Shown here: positions 34,399 through 43,176 of the stretch, piece by piece | Numbering within the stretch: position 1 is the first letter of the stretch | Layout of the letters: every line of letters begins with the position of its first letter | IMG/VR virus record: IMGVR_UViG_3300046008_000242 | Span: 121,363 to 185,362 of that record | Source: a virus | Direction: 5' to 3' (one strand) | DNA: 64,000 nt | Notes under the pieces: model-generated | The model's input: only the letters and a program-made list of their open reading frames with translations | Told to the model about the DNA's origin: nothing | Databases searched by the model: none | Made by a program: the position numbers and the translations under genes

Positions 34399-34577
34399 TG
34401 GCTCTATGTCATGACAATTTGATGAATCATTATAAGATGAATTTTTCTTTAATGCAGCATCACGATTATAATCTAAATGACATAGAGAGTATGTTACCAT
34501 TTGAACGTGAAGTGTACGTATCTTTATTAATGAATCATCTAAAAGAAGAAGAAGAACGAATTAAAAGGAAGAAATAA
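34398..34577 (+). CDS. 51: Baseplate hub assembly catalyst gp51 (short)
   Basis: An ORF of 59 codons not longer than many spurious ones, but its content is gp51-like: FSLMQHHDYNLNDIESMLPFEREVYVSLL then NHLKEEEERIKRKK. Such proteins follow gp26 in T4-like genomes. Both ends overlap neighbours (TAATG at each). Confidence 0.8.
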   Translation: MALCHDNLMNHYKMNFSLMQHHDYNLNDIESMLPFEREVYVSLLMNHLKEEEERIKRKK

Positions 34578-37500
34578 TGGCAAGTATAGATTCAATACTA
34601 AAGAGACAATTAGAACATCTAAGTTCATTGGATAACAAAACGACAACCATATCCGACGCAATACAATATATTGAAATAACATTAAATGAGACCAATAGAT
34701 TAACAAATAGATCTAACACGGAATCGGCTTATGAAGAAAATTTCATTAGACAGAAAGAAATGAACAATTCGTTGAAGATAATCGAATTGTTATCTGATAT
34801 AAAAAACAATTCTTCATTAAAATCAACAATTAAAGATACACCAACACCCAATGAACCACCAAAATCAACACCACAAAAGACTCCAGACAAATATGATGTT
34901 GGTTCAACTGGTGGGATAGGTTCTTTAATTAAGAAGTCATCGGCTGGTAACTTACTATCATTAAAACAATTTGCCACAAATGTGATGGGTGTCGACGAGA
35001 AATCCAAACTTGGTAAATATCTTTCCGATAGAGAATCATTTAAACAATACGCTAAACAAGCCAAAAAATTAAACCCAAATTATGATGTTAAAGAAGACCC
35101 TAGATATAAAGAATTTAAAACATCTTCTGCCATCAAGAAACTTGGAACTGGCGGCTTATCATTAGGTAGTAATAAGATAATCCAAGAAGTTGTTGGTAAT
35201 CTTGGATTAAAAGATACAATGGAGGGATATAATCGCAACAAAGAGATGCACCAAGAATATGCATCTAAGGTCATAGAACAAAATCCAGAATTGTTAGAAG
35301 GTAAAGATCGTTCAGATGTTGAAAAGGAACTAATCAAAGAATCAAAATCATTAACAGAAATGAAACGTTCTTATAATGATTTGTTTGATAAATTATCTGC
35401 GTATAAAGACATATCCCCTAACGCAGAAACTGAAGAATCGTTTAAGTTATTATCTGATGAATTATCTAAATTAAGAGATAACATACAATCTAAAGATAAA
35501 TTGTTTATACAACAAGAAATTCCATCTGTTACTCCAGAACCACAAAAAGAAGATAAATTTCCAAAAGTAAAACAAGAACCCATTATTATCCAACAACAAA
35601 TAGAACATCTATCTGATACAATAAAAGAATCGACTGATAAATCAAATAAAATTTCAACAGATGTATCTGAATCCCAACAAGAAGATAATCTACAGAAGAT
35701 AAAAACATTTAATGTATTAACCAACCAATTAGATGTCCAAACTAAAATCTATGAGATATTGAAAAAGGGTAAATTTGGGGTTGGTGATTCGAAAGATGAG
35801 GATGAAGACTCTTCATTATTTGGTGGATTGTTTGGTGGTAAAAAACCTAAAGGTAAACCAAAATCTCCATTATCAAAAAGATTACCAAAGAAATTTGGTG
35901 CTGGTAAAAACGCGGTTACAGAAGCAGTTGAAAAAGTAGGTCCAATCAGATCCATGGCAAGTAAAGCATCTTCTGCCATTAAAGGAACATCAATTGGTAA
36001 ATTTGCTTCTAACGTAGTCAACACTGTAAAGAGTTCAACTGGTGTTGGTAAAATAGGAGGTGCTCTTAAATCTGTTGGTACTAAAGTTATCGGAGGTGTT
36101 GGCAATAAATTGAAAGGAAGTATGGCTTCTACCATAGGAACTTCTATAGCAAAACGATTACCGACAGCAATGGGAGAAGTGTTTGGTAAATCTATTCCTA
36201 TTATCGGAGCGGCTCTAGGTGTCGGTGAAGGTATCAGTAGATTGATGAAAGGAGACGTAGCAGGAGCAGGATTGGCTGCTGTTTCTGGATTGGGTTCAGC
36301 AGCCACCGCTATACCAGCCACTGTAGCATTATTGGCAAACGATGTTTATGAAGATGTTTATGGTATTTCTCCGTTATCGGATCCGATGGTAGGAGATAGA
36401 ATGACCGAAATCAAAACATCTGTTGAGGAACAAGTCCAGAAATTCTTTACAAGTAAAGCAGAAGAACCAGAAAAACCTAAATCTGATGATTCTACTGACA
36501 CTTCAAAAATTCCTAAGGTTACGCCAGAAGAACCAGAAAAACAAAGTCTTATGTCTTCTATACCAGAGTTTAAGATGCCAGAAGTTGATTTATCTTCTTT
36601 AGGTAAAGCGGCGCATGCTGCAATAACATCTGGTGGTAATGTATCCCATTTTGCCAAAAGTATGGATGTCAAGGGTGGTGCTGTTGTAGATACTATTTCC
36701 AGTAAGATTACAGATATTGCTAAATCCGAATTGGGTGTTGATACCTCTAACTTCTCACCAGAAAATAAAGAGTTGGCTAAAATTTATGACTCTTATAATA
36801 AACAAAAAGAATCATCAGAACAACAACAATCTCTAATTGAACATATAACACAAGCACACGATGTTGGCAAGAAGATTGTAACTAAGGCAATGGAAACAGA
36901 TGGATTATCTGCTGCAATGAAAATACCAGTACCCAAGGTTGCAGTTAAGGCTATCGATACTTCGGCGGATGTAATCAGAAGAATTGCTTCTAAGAAGATA
37001 CCTTCTATGATGGGTAAGGTGGTCGGTAAATCTATTCCGTTCTTAGGTGCCGCATTAGGTGTTGGTGAGGGTGAGGGTATTAGTAGATTGGTTGATGGGG
37101 ATATTGCTGGAGCAGGATTAGCTGCTGCATCTGGATTTGGTTCTGCTGTAACTGCTGTACCATTATCTGTTGCTCTGATGGCAAAAGATATCTATAAAGA
37201 TGTATATCAAGTTGCTCCAGAAAATGACCCTATGGTCGAAGAACGTATGATACATCTAAAAGATATCGTTGGAGAAGAAGTTAAGACATTTCTTAATAAG
37301 GCTGCATCTGGATTTTCTAACAAACCCGTAGATGTTTCAAAACCAGAAAATTCTGTTTCCATAAACGGAGAACCATTATCTACAACACCAGTTGTATATC
37401 CAAATATATCATCTTCTGTTACTCCAGAATCTTTAACAAATGTGTCTGCTCCTAGTAACCCCGTAGATGTTTCTGGTGTATCAAAGATGGTTCCAGAAAA

Positions 37501-37759
37501 TACATTATATCAACCGTTATCCAAGATGCCAGAGAAACCAAAAAGAGAAACAGCCAATATAATGTATGAAACTTCCGTCAAAACTGAGACGGCAAAATCA
37601 GAATTGAATAGACAATCAAATGAACCTTCAGGAAATAACATAGTGAATGCTCCAACAAATGTCAATAACAATTCCACAACAGTACAATCAAAAACTGTTA
37701 AGAATAATGATAGGACTGTGATGGATTATTTCCAAAATAGATTTAACTTCAACGGATAA
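34577..37759 (+). CDS. Large tail protein, probable tape measure/baseplate hub component
   Basis: 1060 aa, long helical and charged N-terminal half (residues 1-420, coiled-coil stretches around 230-310), then Gly/Ala/Lys-rich segments. A ~95-residue unit occurs twice, near 537-630 (GKSIPIIGAALGVGEGISRL...) and 816-910 (GKSIPFLGAALGVGEGEGIS...), each hydrophobic with GAGLAA, like membrane-active tape-measure segments. The C-terminal 130 residues are Pro/Ser/Asn-rich. Position after gp26-gp51 and size support a tape-measure role (gp29 equivalent). No enzymatic domain seen. Confidence 0.6.
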   Translation: MASIDSILKRQLEHLSSLDNKTTTISDAIQYIEITLNETNRLTNRSNTESAYEENFIRQKEMNNSLKIIELLSDIKNNSSLKSTIKDTPTPNEPPKSTPQKTPDKYDVGSTGGIGSLIKKSSAGNLLSLKQFATNVMGVDEKSKLGKYLSDRESFKQYAKQAKKLNPNYDVKEDPRYKEFKTSSAIKKLGTGGLSLGSNKIIQEVVGNLGLKDTMEGYNRNKEMHQEYASKVIEQNPELLEGKDRSDVEKELIKESKSLTEMKRSYNDLFDKLSAYKDISPNAETEESFKLLSDELSKLRDNIQSKDKLFIQQEIPSVTPEPQKEDKFPKVKQEPIIIQQQIEHLSDTIKESTDKSNKISTDVSESQQEDNLQKIKTFNVLTNQLDVQTKIYEILKKGKFGVGDSKDEDEDSSLFGGLFGGKKPKGKPKSPLSKRLPKKFGAGKNAVTEAVEKVGPIRSMASKASSAIKGTSIGKFASNVVNTVKSSTGVGKIGGALKSVGTKVIGGVGNKLKGSMASTIGTSIAKRLPTAMGEVFGKSIPIIGAALGVGEGISRLMKGDVAGAGLAAVSGLGSAATAIPATVALLANDVYEDVYGISPLSDPMVGDRMTEIKTSVEEQVQKFFTSKAEEPEKPKSDDSTDTSKIPKVTPEEPEKQSLMSSIPEFKMPEVDLSSLGKAAHAAITSGGNVSHFAKSMDVKGGAVVDTISSKITDIAKSELGVDTSNFSPENKELAKIYDSYNKQKESSEQQQSLIEHITQAHDVGKKIVTKAMETDGLSAAMKIPVPKVAVKAIDTSADVIRRIASKKIPSMMGKVVGKSIPFLGAALGVGEGEGISRLVDGDIAGAGLAAASGFGSAVTAVPLSVALMAKDIYKDVYQVAPENDPMVEERMIHLKDIVGEEVKTFLNKAASGFSNKPVDVSKPENSVSINGEPLSTTPVVYPNISSSVTPESLTNVSAPSNPVDVSGVSKMVPENTLYQPLSKMPEKPKRETANIMYETSVKTETAKSELNRQSNEPSGNNIVNAPTNVNNNSTTVQSKTVKNNDRTVMDYFQNRFNFNG

Positions 37760-37763
37760 TTAT

Positions 37764-38237
37764 ATGAAATCAGGACAAACCATATTTTTCAAAGAATCAA
37801 ATAATTGGTTAATCAATAAAATAATCAAATTTTGTACAAATTCTGATTACATACATGTTGGTATTGTTTATGGAGACGGATTGTATATTATTGAATCTCA
37901 AATTGGGTCCAATAGAAATATAAATCCAATGAACGATTATAATGGTAGAAAGTATATTGTATTGGATACAACACATTTATGGGAACAAAATAAACAAGAT
38001 ATTTTACAAACCGTGTCTAAAATAAAATACGGATATTTTGATTTGTTTGCTGTTGGTATGAAGAATTTACTAGGTAGAATTGGTATTGATATTAAAGTGA
38101 GAGATTACGCAGGAGAAATATGTTCAGAATACGTATCCAAATGTTTTAAATTACCAGAAACTCAAATCTCCCCAGTTGAATTATTTGACATGTTGATAGA
38201 TATGAAGATAAACATAATTGACGATAACGATACGTAA
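37764..38237 (+). CDS. YiiX-like permuted papain amidase/peptidase
   Basis: His in SDYIHVGIVYGDGLYIIES (residue ~30) precedes Cys in YAGEICSEYVSKCF (residue ~112). The His-before-Cys order is that of permuted NlpC/P60 (YiiX-like) enzymes, which cut amide bonds in peptidoglycan or lipids. 157 aa, without signal peptide. It starts 5 bases after the tape-measure-like gene, so it is probably a virion or late protein. Substrate unknown. Confidence 0.7.
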   Translation: MKSGQTIFFKESNNWLINKIIKFCTNSDYIHVGIVYGDGLYIIESQIGSNRNINPMNDYNGRKYIVLDTTHLWEQNKQDILQTVSKIKYGYFDLFAVGMKNLLGRIGIDIKVRDYAGEICSEYVSKCFKLPETQISPVELFDMLIDMKINIIDDNDT

Positions 38238-38249
38238 ATTTTATCCAAT

Positions 38250-38286
38250 AAAAATCCCAGAGCATTTAGACTCTGGGATTTTTATT
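38250..38286. terminator. Bidirectional terminator between converging late genes
   Basis: AATCCCAGAG and CTCTGGGATT form the stem around CATTTAGA, with AAAA on the left and TTTTTATTT on the right. It serves the plus gene ending at 38237 and the minus gene ending at 38309. Confidence 0.85.
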
Positions 38287-38308
38287 TAGAACAATAATTG
38301 TTCCAGCA

Positions 38309-38545
38309 TTATGCTTTACGTTTTAACAATTCAGTTAAATCATCATTCAAAGCCTTGGCAAGTTTGTAATATGATTTTGAATCAACAGAATTTGATGGAT
38401 CCAATTTAACAAGATTCAACGATAATCGTTTGACACTAGAAATTAAATCACCATCCGATTTACCAGCTGCTTCTTGTAAGTTATCAAGATCGACATCTTT
38501 AGTCAATCCTTCCATAATTTCTCTATACTCTAAAAATGATTTCAT
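38309..38545 (-). CDS. Small late protein (78 aa), MKSFxEY start
   Basis: MKSFLEYREIMEGL is the opening seen in several T4-like capsid-associated or prohead small proteins. The rest is helical with a basic end. A TATAAATA late promoter lies 30 bases upstream, inside the end of the preceding gene, so it has its own late transcript. Function unknown. Confidence 0.6.
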   Translation of the reverse strand: MKSFLEYREIMEGLTKDVDLDNLQEAAGKSDGDLISSVKRLSLNLVKLDPSNSVDSKSYYKLAKALNDDLTELLKRKA

Positions 38546-38573
38546 GTTTGTTTCCTTTAATGTTTGAATACAT

Positions 38574-39344
38574 TTATTTATATACTCTATCGTCGAACCG
38601 ATTCAATACATCAATAAATTCTTCTGGTAATCTACTAAGAGTTTCCGTTAAGATGTATTTTGGGATATCCTTATAATATGCTTCTGCTATACCACCTAAG
38701 ATAGCACATAATGTATCCGTATCTCCACCAAGACTAACTCCGTTTCTAATTGCATCCTCGAAACTATTTGATTCCAAAAATGCTATGATTGCTTCTGGAA
38801 CCGTTCTCTGACAAGTTACATTGAATCTATATGTTGGTCTGATTTCATCTAATGTTCTATCCAAATCATATCCAAAATACTTTACAATTTCGTGTTTGAT
38901 TTGTTCTTTAGAATAATCTCTCCTAGCCAACAGAATTGCCAATGCTGTAGCTTGAGCACCTTTAATACCTTCTGGATGATTATGTGTAATTTCAGCGGAA
39001 CGTTTTGATTCAAATAACACTTCATCAATAGTGTTATATAGGAATCCGATTGAAGAAACTCTCATGGCAGAACCATTACCAAAACTGTTATATGGTTCAA
39101 TATCATCCGAAAATAACCATTGTTTAAACATACCACCGTATCCTGCTTCAGGATAATTTCTTCCATACTTCTTTACAGTTTCAATAAGATTATCACCACT
39201 GAGTATAGAATCTGCCACAGCGATTGTTAATACAGTGTCATCCGTGTAAATTGAATCTTCATTGAATAATTCAAATTCTTTTTGTTTTACGTTATCAAAT
39301 TCAAACACAGAACCGATAACATCTCCAATTATAGCACCTATCAT
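38574..39344 (-). CDS. ADP-ribosylglycohydrolase (DraG/ARH-like)
   Basis: MIGAIIGDVIGSVFEF, YTDDTVLTIAVADSI (residues ~33-47), NGSAMRVSSIGF and SLGGDTDTLCAILGGIAEAYY (residues ~203-223) are the metal-binding segments of this family. Enzymes remove ADP-ribose from proteins or small molecules. In T4-like phages, ADP-ribosyltransferases modify host polymerase; a glycohydrolase could reverse host or phage ADP-ribosylation (inference). The next gene upstream overlaps by ATGA. Confidence 0.9.
   Translation of the reverse strand: MIGAIIGDVIGSVFEFDNVKQKEFELFNEDSIYTDDTVLTIAVADSILSGDNLIETVKKYGRNYPEAGYGGMFKQWLFSDDIEPYNSFGNGSAMRVSSIGFLYNTIDEVLFESKRSAEITHNHPEGIKGAQATALAILLARRDYSKEQIKHEIVKYFGYDLDRTLDEIRPTYRFNVTCQRTVPEAIIAFLESNSFEDAIRNGVSLGGDTDTLCAILGGIAEAYYKDIPKYILTETLSRLPEEFIDVLNRFDDRVYK
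38575..38582 (-). promoter_or_regulatory. Late promoter TATAAATA for the 38545 gene
   Basis: A perfect TATAAATA on the minus strand, 30 bases upstream of the ATG at 38545. This is the T4 late -10 element read by gp55. It overlaps the stop of the ADP-ribosylglycohydrolase gene. Confidence 0.65.
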
Positions 39345-39622
39345 AATGTTTCCTCATTTAACCAAGATTTAATCTGTTCAACCGATACAGATTGTTTTAC
39401 AATTTTACTGTTCATTCTGATATATTCTTTCATATTATAATCACATATACCTAAAGAACCATACACTCTAGACATATCAATACCTTTTGGTGGATTTCTT
39501 AATTCAATTTGTACATATACATGAGATTTATGTACAAAATTATCCAAGACGTATTGGACATCGCGTTTTTCAAATTCATTTAATGCTTGGAATTTACGTT
39601 TAGTTGTTAGATAGGTTGCCAT
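39341..39622 (-). CDS. Hypothetical protein (93 aa) upstream of the ADP-ribosylglycohydrolase
   Basis: MATYLTTKRKFQALNEFEKRDVQYVLDNF..., helical with a central beta part; no family recognised. It has its own TTTCGA-box promoter 35 bases upstream and is coupled to the ADP-ribosylglycohydrolase gene by an ATGA overlap, so the two form an operon. Confidence 0.6.
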   Translation of the reverse strand: MATYLTTKRKFQALNEFEKRDVQYVLDNFVHKSHVYVQIELRNPPKGIDMSRVYGSLGICDYNMKEYIRMNSKIVKQSVSVEQIKSWLNEETL

Positions 39623-39653
39623 TAGATTATCCTCTGTAAATATATTGATTTCT

Positions 39654-39681
39654 ATTATAAAGGTTATCTAGAATATCGAAA
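39654..39681 (-). promoter_or_regulatory. TTTCGA-box promoter (minus) for the 39622 operon
   Basis: On the minus strand: TTTCGA, a 16-nt spacer ending AGATAACCTT, TATAAT (39659-39654). The spacer and -10 match the sites at 45974, 46484 and 56980. Confidence 0.7.
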
Positions 39682-39797
39682 GATAAATTATACATGGATA
39701 ATTGTTGTTTTAATGGTCGTTTAATACACACTGTAGATATGGTTGGTATACAAAAGATATATTTGAAATACAACATTTATATCCAAATTTTATCCAT

Positions 39798-39836
39798 AAA
39801 AAATCTCATTTAGAGTTTTAATCTAAATGAGATTAT
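39798..39836 (-). terminator. Terminator after the PEP-CTERM gene
   Basis: AATCTCATTTAGA and TCTAAATGAGATT pair over 13 bp around GTTTTAA. TTTTTTA follows on the minus strand. It begins 3 bases after the PEP-CTERM stop. Confidence 0.8.
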
Positions 39837-39838
39837 TA

Positions 39839-40696
39839 TTAAGAATTCAATAATTTATTTGATAATGAACGTTGTACAATATATCCTAAACCAAGGAACA
39901 TCACCAGAGAAGATGGTTCTGGAATTTCAATGGTGTCTCCAGTAACATGAGCGGTTCCGCCTAACAAATAACTATCTTCTTTCGCCGAATTATTGATATG
40001 GAAAGATGATGTGAAATGTAAATCTGCATCATTCATCAATGAATTTGTATCAAAGTATTTCATTGCCGTCCCAGAAATTACATCTAAGAATCCAGAACCA
40101 GAACCATAAATCGCAAATGGATTAAAAATGTCATACCCTGTACCAACCAATAATCCGTTACTTTTCAATTTCAAAAAACTGATACCATCAGATGCAGAAG
40201 CTAATGTTGGTGCATTTTCAGTGAAATCTGGTGTTGGATCGACTAGAAATTCAACAGTACCATTACCAAATGTATACGAATATTTTAATGAATTGATGGT
40301 AGGAAAAAATGAACGTTTATCTCCAGAACCAATTAAAAATGAATTGTTAATGTTATCAACGGAAGTTCCATTCCAAACTTGTTCATATGTTTTAAAATAT
40401 GTATTAACACCATCATATTCTACACTGTTTGAACTAGAAGATAACATTTGATATGAGAATGTGTATGTCAATTCACACGCTTGACAAAATTCAGTTTGAA
40501 ATCTACCATTCAATTTATTCACTTCACCATAACCAATAATCGTATCGCCTACTGATTTAGATGTAGTCTCAAACAATCCACCATCCATCGTCAAATCTGA
40601 ACCATCCGTAGGTTCCCAATATACACCATTAACTGTAGTTGCCGAAGCGAAATTAATGGAACTGATAATCATCAAATATAATAACAATTTTTTCAT
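39839..40696 (-). CDS. PEP-CTERM sorting-signal protein
   Basis: Start at 40696 chosen because AGGAGAATAAA precedes it and a Sec signal peptide follows (MKKLLLYLMIISSINFASA). The mature part is beta-rich (about 240 residues) with a Cys pair in FCQAC. The C-terminus is PEPSSLVMFLGLGYIVQRS then basic residues: PEP motif, hydrophobic helix, positive tail. That is the PEP-CTERM signal that host exosortase cleaves when proteins are exported, often alongside exopolysaccharide. A TATAAATA late promoter is upstream and a terminator downstream, so it is a single-gene late unit. Phage-borne PEP-CTERM proteins are rare; it may alter the host surface or biofilm. Confidence 0.85.
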   Translation of the reverse strand: MKKLLLYLMIISSINFASATTVNGVYWEPTDGSDLTMDGGLFETTSKSVGDTIIGYGEVNKLNGRFQTEFCQACELTYTFSYQMLSSSSNSVEYDGVNTYFKTYEQVWNGTSVDNINNSFLIGSGDKRSFFPTINSLKYSYTFGNGTVEFLVDPTPDFTENAPTLASASDGISFLKLKSNGLLVGTGYDIFNPFAIYGSGSGFLDVISGTAMKYFDTNSLMNDADLHFTSSFHINNSAKEDSYLLGGTAHVTGDTIEIPEPSSLVMFLGLGYIVQRSLSNKLLNS

Positions 40697-40721
40697 TTTA
40701 TTCTCCTGTTTGTGTTGTAGA

Positions 40722-40729
40722 TATTTATA
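40722..40729 (-). promoter_or_regulatory. Late promoter TATAAATA for the PEP-CTERM gene
   Basis: TTTTATAAATATC on the minus strand, 26 bases upstream of the ATG at 40696. A perfect T4 late -10 box, in line with the gp55 and gp33 genes in this window. Confidence 0.7.
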
Positions 40730-40758
40730 AAATGGAAACGAGTGATTCAATATCCATT

Positions 40759-41304
40759 TTAACCGTAATTAGCAAATTCACCAAAATACTTATCAGCTGC
40801 TCGTTTATAAGATTCATGAGCACCTTGTGGTGTATCGAATAATCCTAGATAAATTTGTTTGCCATTGTATTTAATCATAGATTGATATTTTCCAGACTTC
40901 TTATGGAAGAATGAACCTTTAAGACCAGTCGACAGATTACCGAAAGAACGACTATTTTGAGAATTTTGTGTAGGTGTTGCTTCTCTTAGATTAACCAATC
41001 TGTTATCTAATCTGTTACAATTAATATGGTCAATTGTTTTTGGTTCAACTTCGTAACACATTTTGTAAATAATTCTATGTGCATATAACACCGCAGCATT
41101 TATCCCAACTTTCCAATATTCATTTGTTGAATCGAAACTTCCTGCTTCTTTACCAGCGTACTTACTATTGAACACTTTACAACCAAGGTCTGTATTAAAA
41201 TGGTCTGCTGGTCTAATCTTCCATGTTAATGTACCTTTAGATGGATTGCAGATAAAACATTCGTTTAAAAATTCAACTGATGGCAATTCATTAATTTTAA
41301 TCAT
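40759..41304 (-). CDS. HNH homing endonuclease with AP2-type DNA-binding domain
   Basis: Residues ~85-115 hold the HNH core (TIDHINCNRLDNRLVNLRE). The C-terminal KGSFFHKKSGKYQSMIKYNGKQIYLGLFDTPQGAHESYKRA is an AP2-like DNA-binding domain (residues ~128-170). This pair is typical of free-standing phage homing endonucleases, which copy themselves between genomes by cutting and repair. It stands between gp32 and the PEP-CTERM gene, a typical insertion place. Confidence 0.85.
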   Translation of the reverse strand: MIKINELPSVEFLNECFICNPSKGTLTWKIRPADHFNTDLGCKVFNSKYAGKEAGSFDSTNEYWKVGINAAVLYAHRIIYKMCYEVEPKTIDHINCNRLDNRLVNLREATPTQNSQNSRSFGNLSTGLKGSFFHKKSGKYQSMIKYNGKQIYLGLFDTPQGAHESYKRAADKYFGEFANYG

Positions 41305-41381
41305 ATTTAAAATCCTATAACATTAAATTCGTACAACATAATCTTTTAAAAGAAAATTCTATGATTTCTTACGTAAACAAA

Positions 41382-41414
41382 ATGGAGAACAGAATTAACT
41401 GTTCTCCATTTTTA
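41382..41414 (-). terminator. Terminator after gp32
   Basis: ATGGAGAACAG and CTGTTCTCCAT form an 11-bp stem around AATTAA. The same stem and loop recur at 60264-60296. It follows the gp32 stop at 41422. Confidence 0.8.
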
Positions 41415-41421
41415 ATTTGTA

Positions 41422-42339
41422 TTACATATCTGCAGCTAGTGAATTAAAGTACGACATTAAATCTTGTTCATCAGACGAACCACCAATTGATGGATTTGGA
41501 GCAGAAGCAACTTTCGGTTCATATGCAGGAGCCGATTTTGGTTCTGGAGCAGAATAACTATTGGTCATTGATGCTGCAGTAGGTGTTTCTGGTTGATTTG
41601 GATATAACACAGAATTAGCCTTACGAGATAATTCTTCAAAAGTTTTAAAGTTTTTAGGATCCAAGAATTCGCGCAAAGGATTTTGTTGTTGTAACACTGC
41701 CAACATTTTGTTTTCATCACCACCGCATAATTCAGATGGAGAATCAAAGAACGATTGGTCGTAGTTAGGATATCCTTCTACATTTTTAACACGGAGTTTG
41801 AAGTTTGCGCCTTCAAATGGACAGAATACATTGACTGGTTTATCTTCAGCAAATGCTGGTTTAGCTTTATCCATGATTTTATCAAAGATTTTTTTGCCAA
41901 ATTTAAAGAAGAACACTTTGCCGTTGTTGTCTGGATTAGCAGGGTCATTTACAATGTAGATATTTGCTGTAAATTGAGTTCTACGTTTTTGTTCGCGAGC
42001 CAAGTTTTTATCTGATTCAAGACCAGTGTTCCACAATTTTTGGTTGATTTCTGATAATGGATCATCTTGACCAATAGTCGTCAAAGAGTTTTCAATATAC
42101 CATTTGCCTGTTGGACCTTTGAATGCATGCGAATAGATGCGAACCCAAGGTAAATCATCACCTTCTACTTTAGGAAGGAAACGAATTTCAGCAGAACCAT
42201 TACCAACTTTATCACGGGTTGGTTTCCAGAAGCGAGTGTCATCATCGGAACGAGTTGACGGAGATACAATTTTTTCTAATTCAGCAGTGATTGAAGAGAA
42301 ATCAGCGTTGCGCATTTTACGTAAAGATTCGATGTTCAT
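41422..42339 (-). CDS. 32: Single-stranded DNA-binding protein gp32
   Basis: 305 aa, near T4 gp32 (301). The N-terminal LRKMRNADFSSI corresponds to the basic cooperativity LAST-type segment. The core has WKPTRDKVGNGSAEIRFLP, WVRIYSHAFKGPTGKWYIENSLTTIGQDDP and ANIYIVNDPANPDNNGKVFFFKFGKKIFDKI. The C-terminal end is acidic (DEQDLMSYFNSLAADM), as needed for partner contacts. The zinc-ligand cysteines of T4 gp32 are missing in the 60-95 region, as in several distant relatives. It coats ssDNA in replication and repair. Genes gp59 and gp33 follow upstream, as in T4. Confidence 0.9.
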   Translation of the reverse strand: MNIESLRKMRNADFSSITAELEKIVSPSTRSDDDTRFWKPTRDKVGNGSAEIRFLPKVEGDDLPWVRIYSHAFKGPTGKWYIENSLTTIGQDDPLSEINQKLWNTGLESDKNLAREQKRRTQFTANIYIVNDPANPDNNGKVFFFKFGKKIFDKIMDKAKPAFAEDKPVNVFCPFEGANFKLRVKNVEGYPNYDQSFFDSPSELCGGDENKMLAVLQQQNPLREFLDPKNFKTFEELSRKANSVLYPNQPETPTAASMTNSYSAPEPKSAPAYEPKVASAPNPSIGGSSDEQDLMSYFNSLAADM

Positions 42340-42353
42340 AATTTTCCTTTGTT

Positions 42354-42959
42354 TTAAAAATTTAGTAGTTTTGTTTTAAACGAGTTGAGTAATGATTTTT
42401 CATATATTGTTATCATCTTATCAATATCTATATTAAAGAATCCATTGAATTTCTTCAATCTTAAAATATCTTTATTGAAAACCACAGAATCAACATTATC
42501 TAAGAAACCATTAATAGTATTTAGTATGTTAATTGTTTCTGGAGTAATTTGACCCGCCAGATACATTTTCCAGACTAATGGAACAGAACTTGAAAATTCA
42601 AATAAATTGGATTCATTTGTCTTGTCAATCTCAAGTTCAATAGTATCTATATCTTCTTTGAATGTATGAGTTATTGATTGTTTTCTTTTCAGGAACATCA
42701 AATAATTATCAACAGATTCATCTAAATTATAGATACAATTTACATTACCATAGGCAATGTTTGCTGCAATGAATTGAATCACTTCAATATCATCTTTAAA
42801 GTATTTTGCTGCACCTTCAAATAATTTATAATCTCTTCTTTTTAGGTAAGTTGCGTAAGTGTGACTGGTCTTACCTTTATGTGTGAAGATATTGTAATTT
42901 GCTTTTGTAAAATGCAGCTTAATAGATTGATAATAACAATACAGAGAGTATCCGTTCAT
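42354..42959 (-). CDS. 59: Helicase loader gp59
   Basis: MNGYSLYCYYQSIKLHFTKANYNIFTHKGKT is the gp59 N-terminal signature, followed by SHTYATYLKRRDYKLFEGAAKYF. 201 aa, all-helical C-terminal half. gp59 loads helicase gp41 onto gp32-coated forks. It lies between gp33 and gp32, the T4 order. Confidence 0.9.
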   Translation of the reverse strand: MNGYSLYCYYQSIKLHFTKANYNIFTHKGKTSHTYATYLKRRDYKLFEGAAKYFKDDIEVIQFIAANIAYGNVNCIYNLDESVDNYLMFLKRKQSITHTFKEDIDTIELEIDKTNESNLFEFSSSVPLVWKMYLAGQITPETINILNTINGFLDNVDSVVFNKDILRLKKFNGFFNIDIDKMITIYEKSLLNSFKTKLLNF

Positions 42960-42960
42960 C

Positions 42961-43176
42961 TTATAACTCTATGGTTGTTTTTCTTGGTAACATACCAGAA
43001 TCAATATATTCTTGTTCAATTTTATCTTTGATGGAACGATTTAACATCGGAACAATATCTGTTATTTCAAGTAAATGTTCTTCGCAATATTCCAATAATG
43101 TATCAATAATTGAAATCTTCATCACTTTGGCTTTCGATTCAATGAAGATTGAAAATTCGTTAATTGTATTAAACAT
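42961..43176 (-). CDS. 33: Late-transcription coactivator gp33-like
   Basis: A 71-aa helical protein (FSIFIESKAKVMKISIIDTLLEYCEEHLLEITDIV) with NRSIKDKIEQEYIDSGMLP at the C-terminus, the pattern of short gp33 homologues in cyanophage-like genomes. gp33 links RNA polymerase and gp55 to the sliding clamp at late promoters. The order gp33-gp59-gp32 supports the call. Confidence 0.75.
   Translation of the reverse strand: MFNTINEFSIFIESKAKVMKISIIDTLLEYCEEHLLEITDIVPMLNRSIKDKIEQEYIDSGMLPRKTTIEL

Noticed and set aside
35749-36321. Minus-strand 190-codon ORF inside the tape-measure-like gene
   Set aside because: Pro/Ala-rich shadow of a Gly/Ala/Lys-rich coding strand; no ribosome site and wholly inside a convincing gene.
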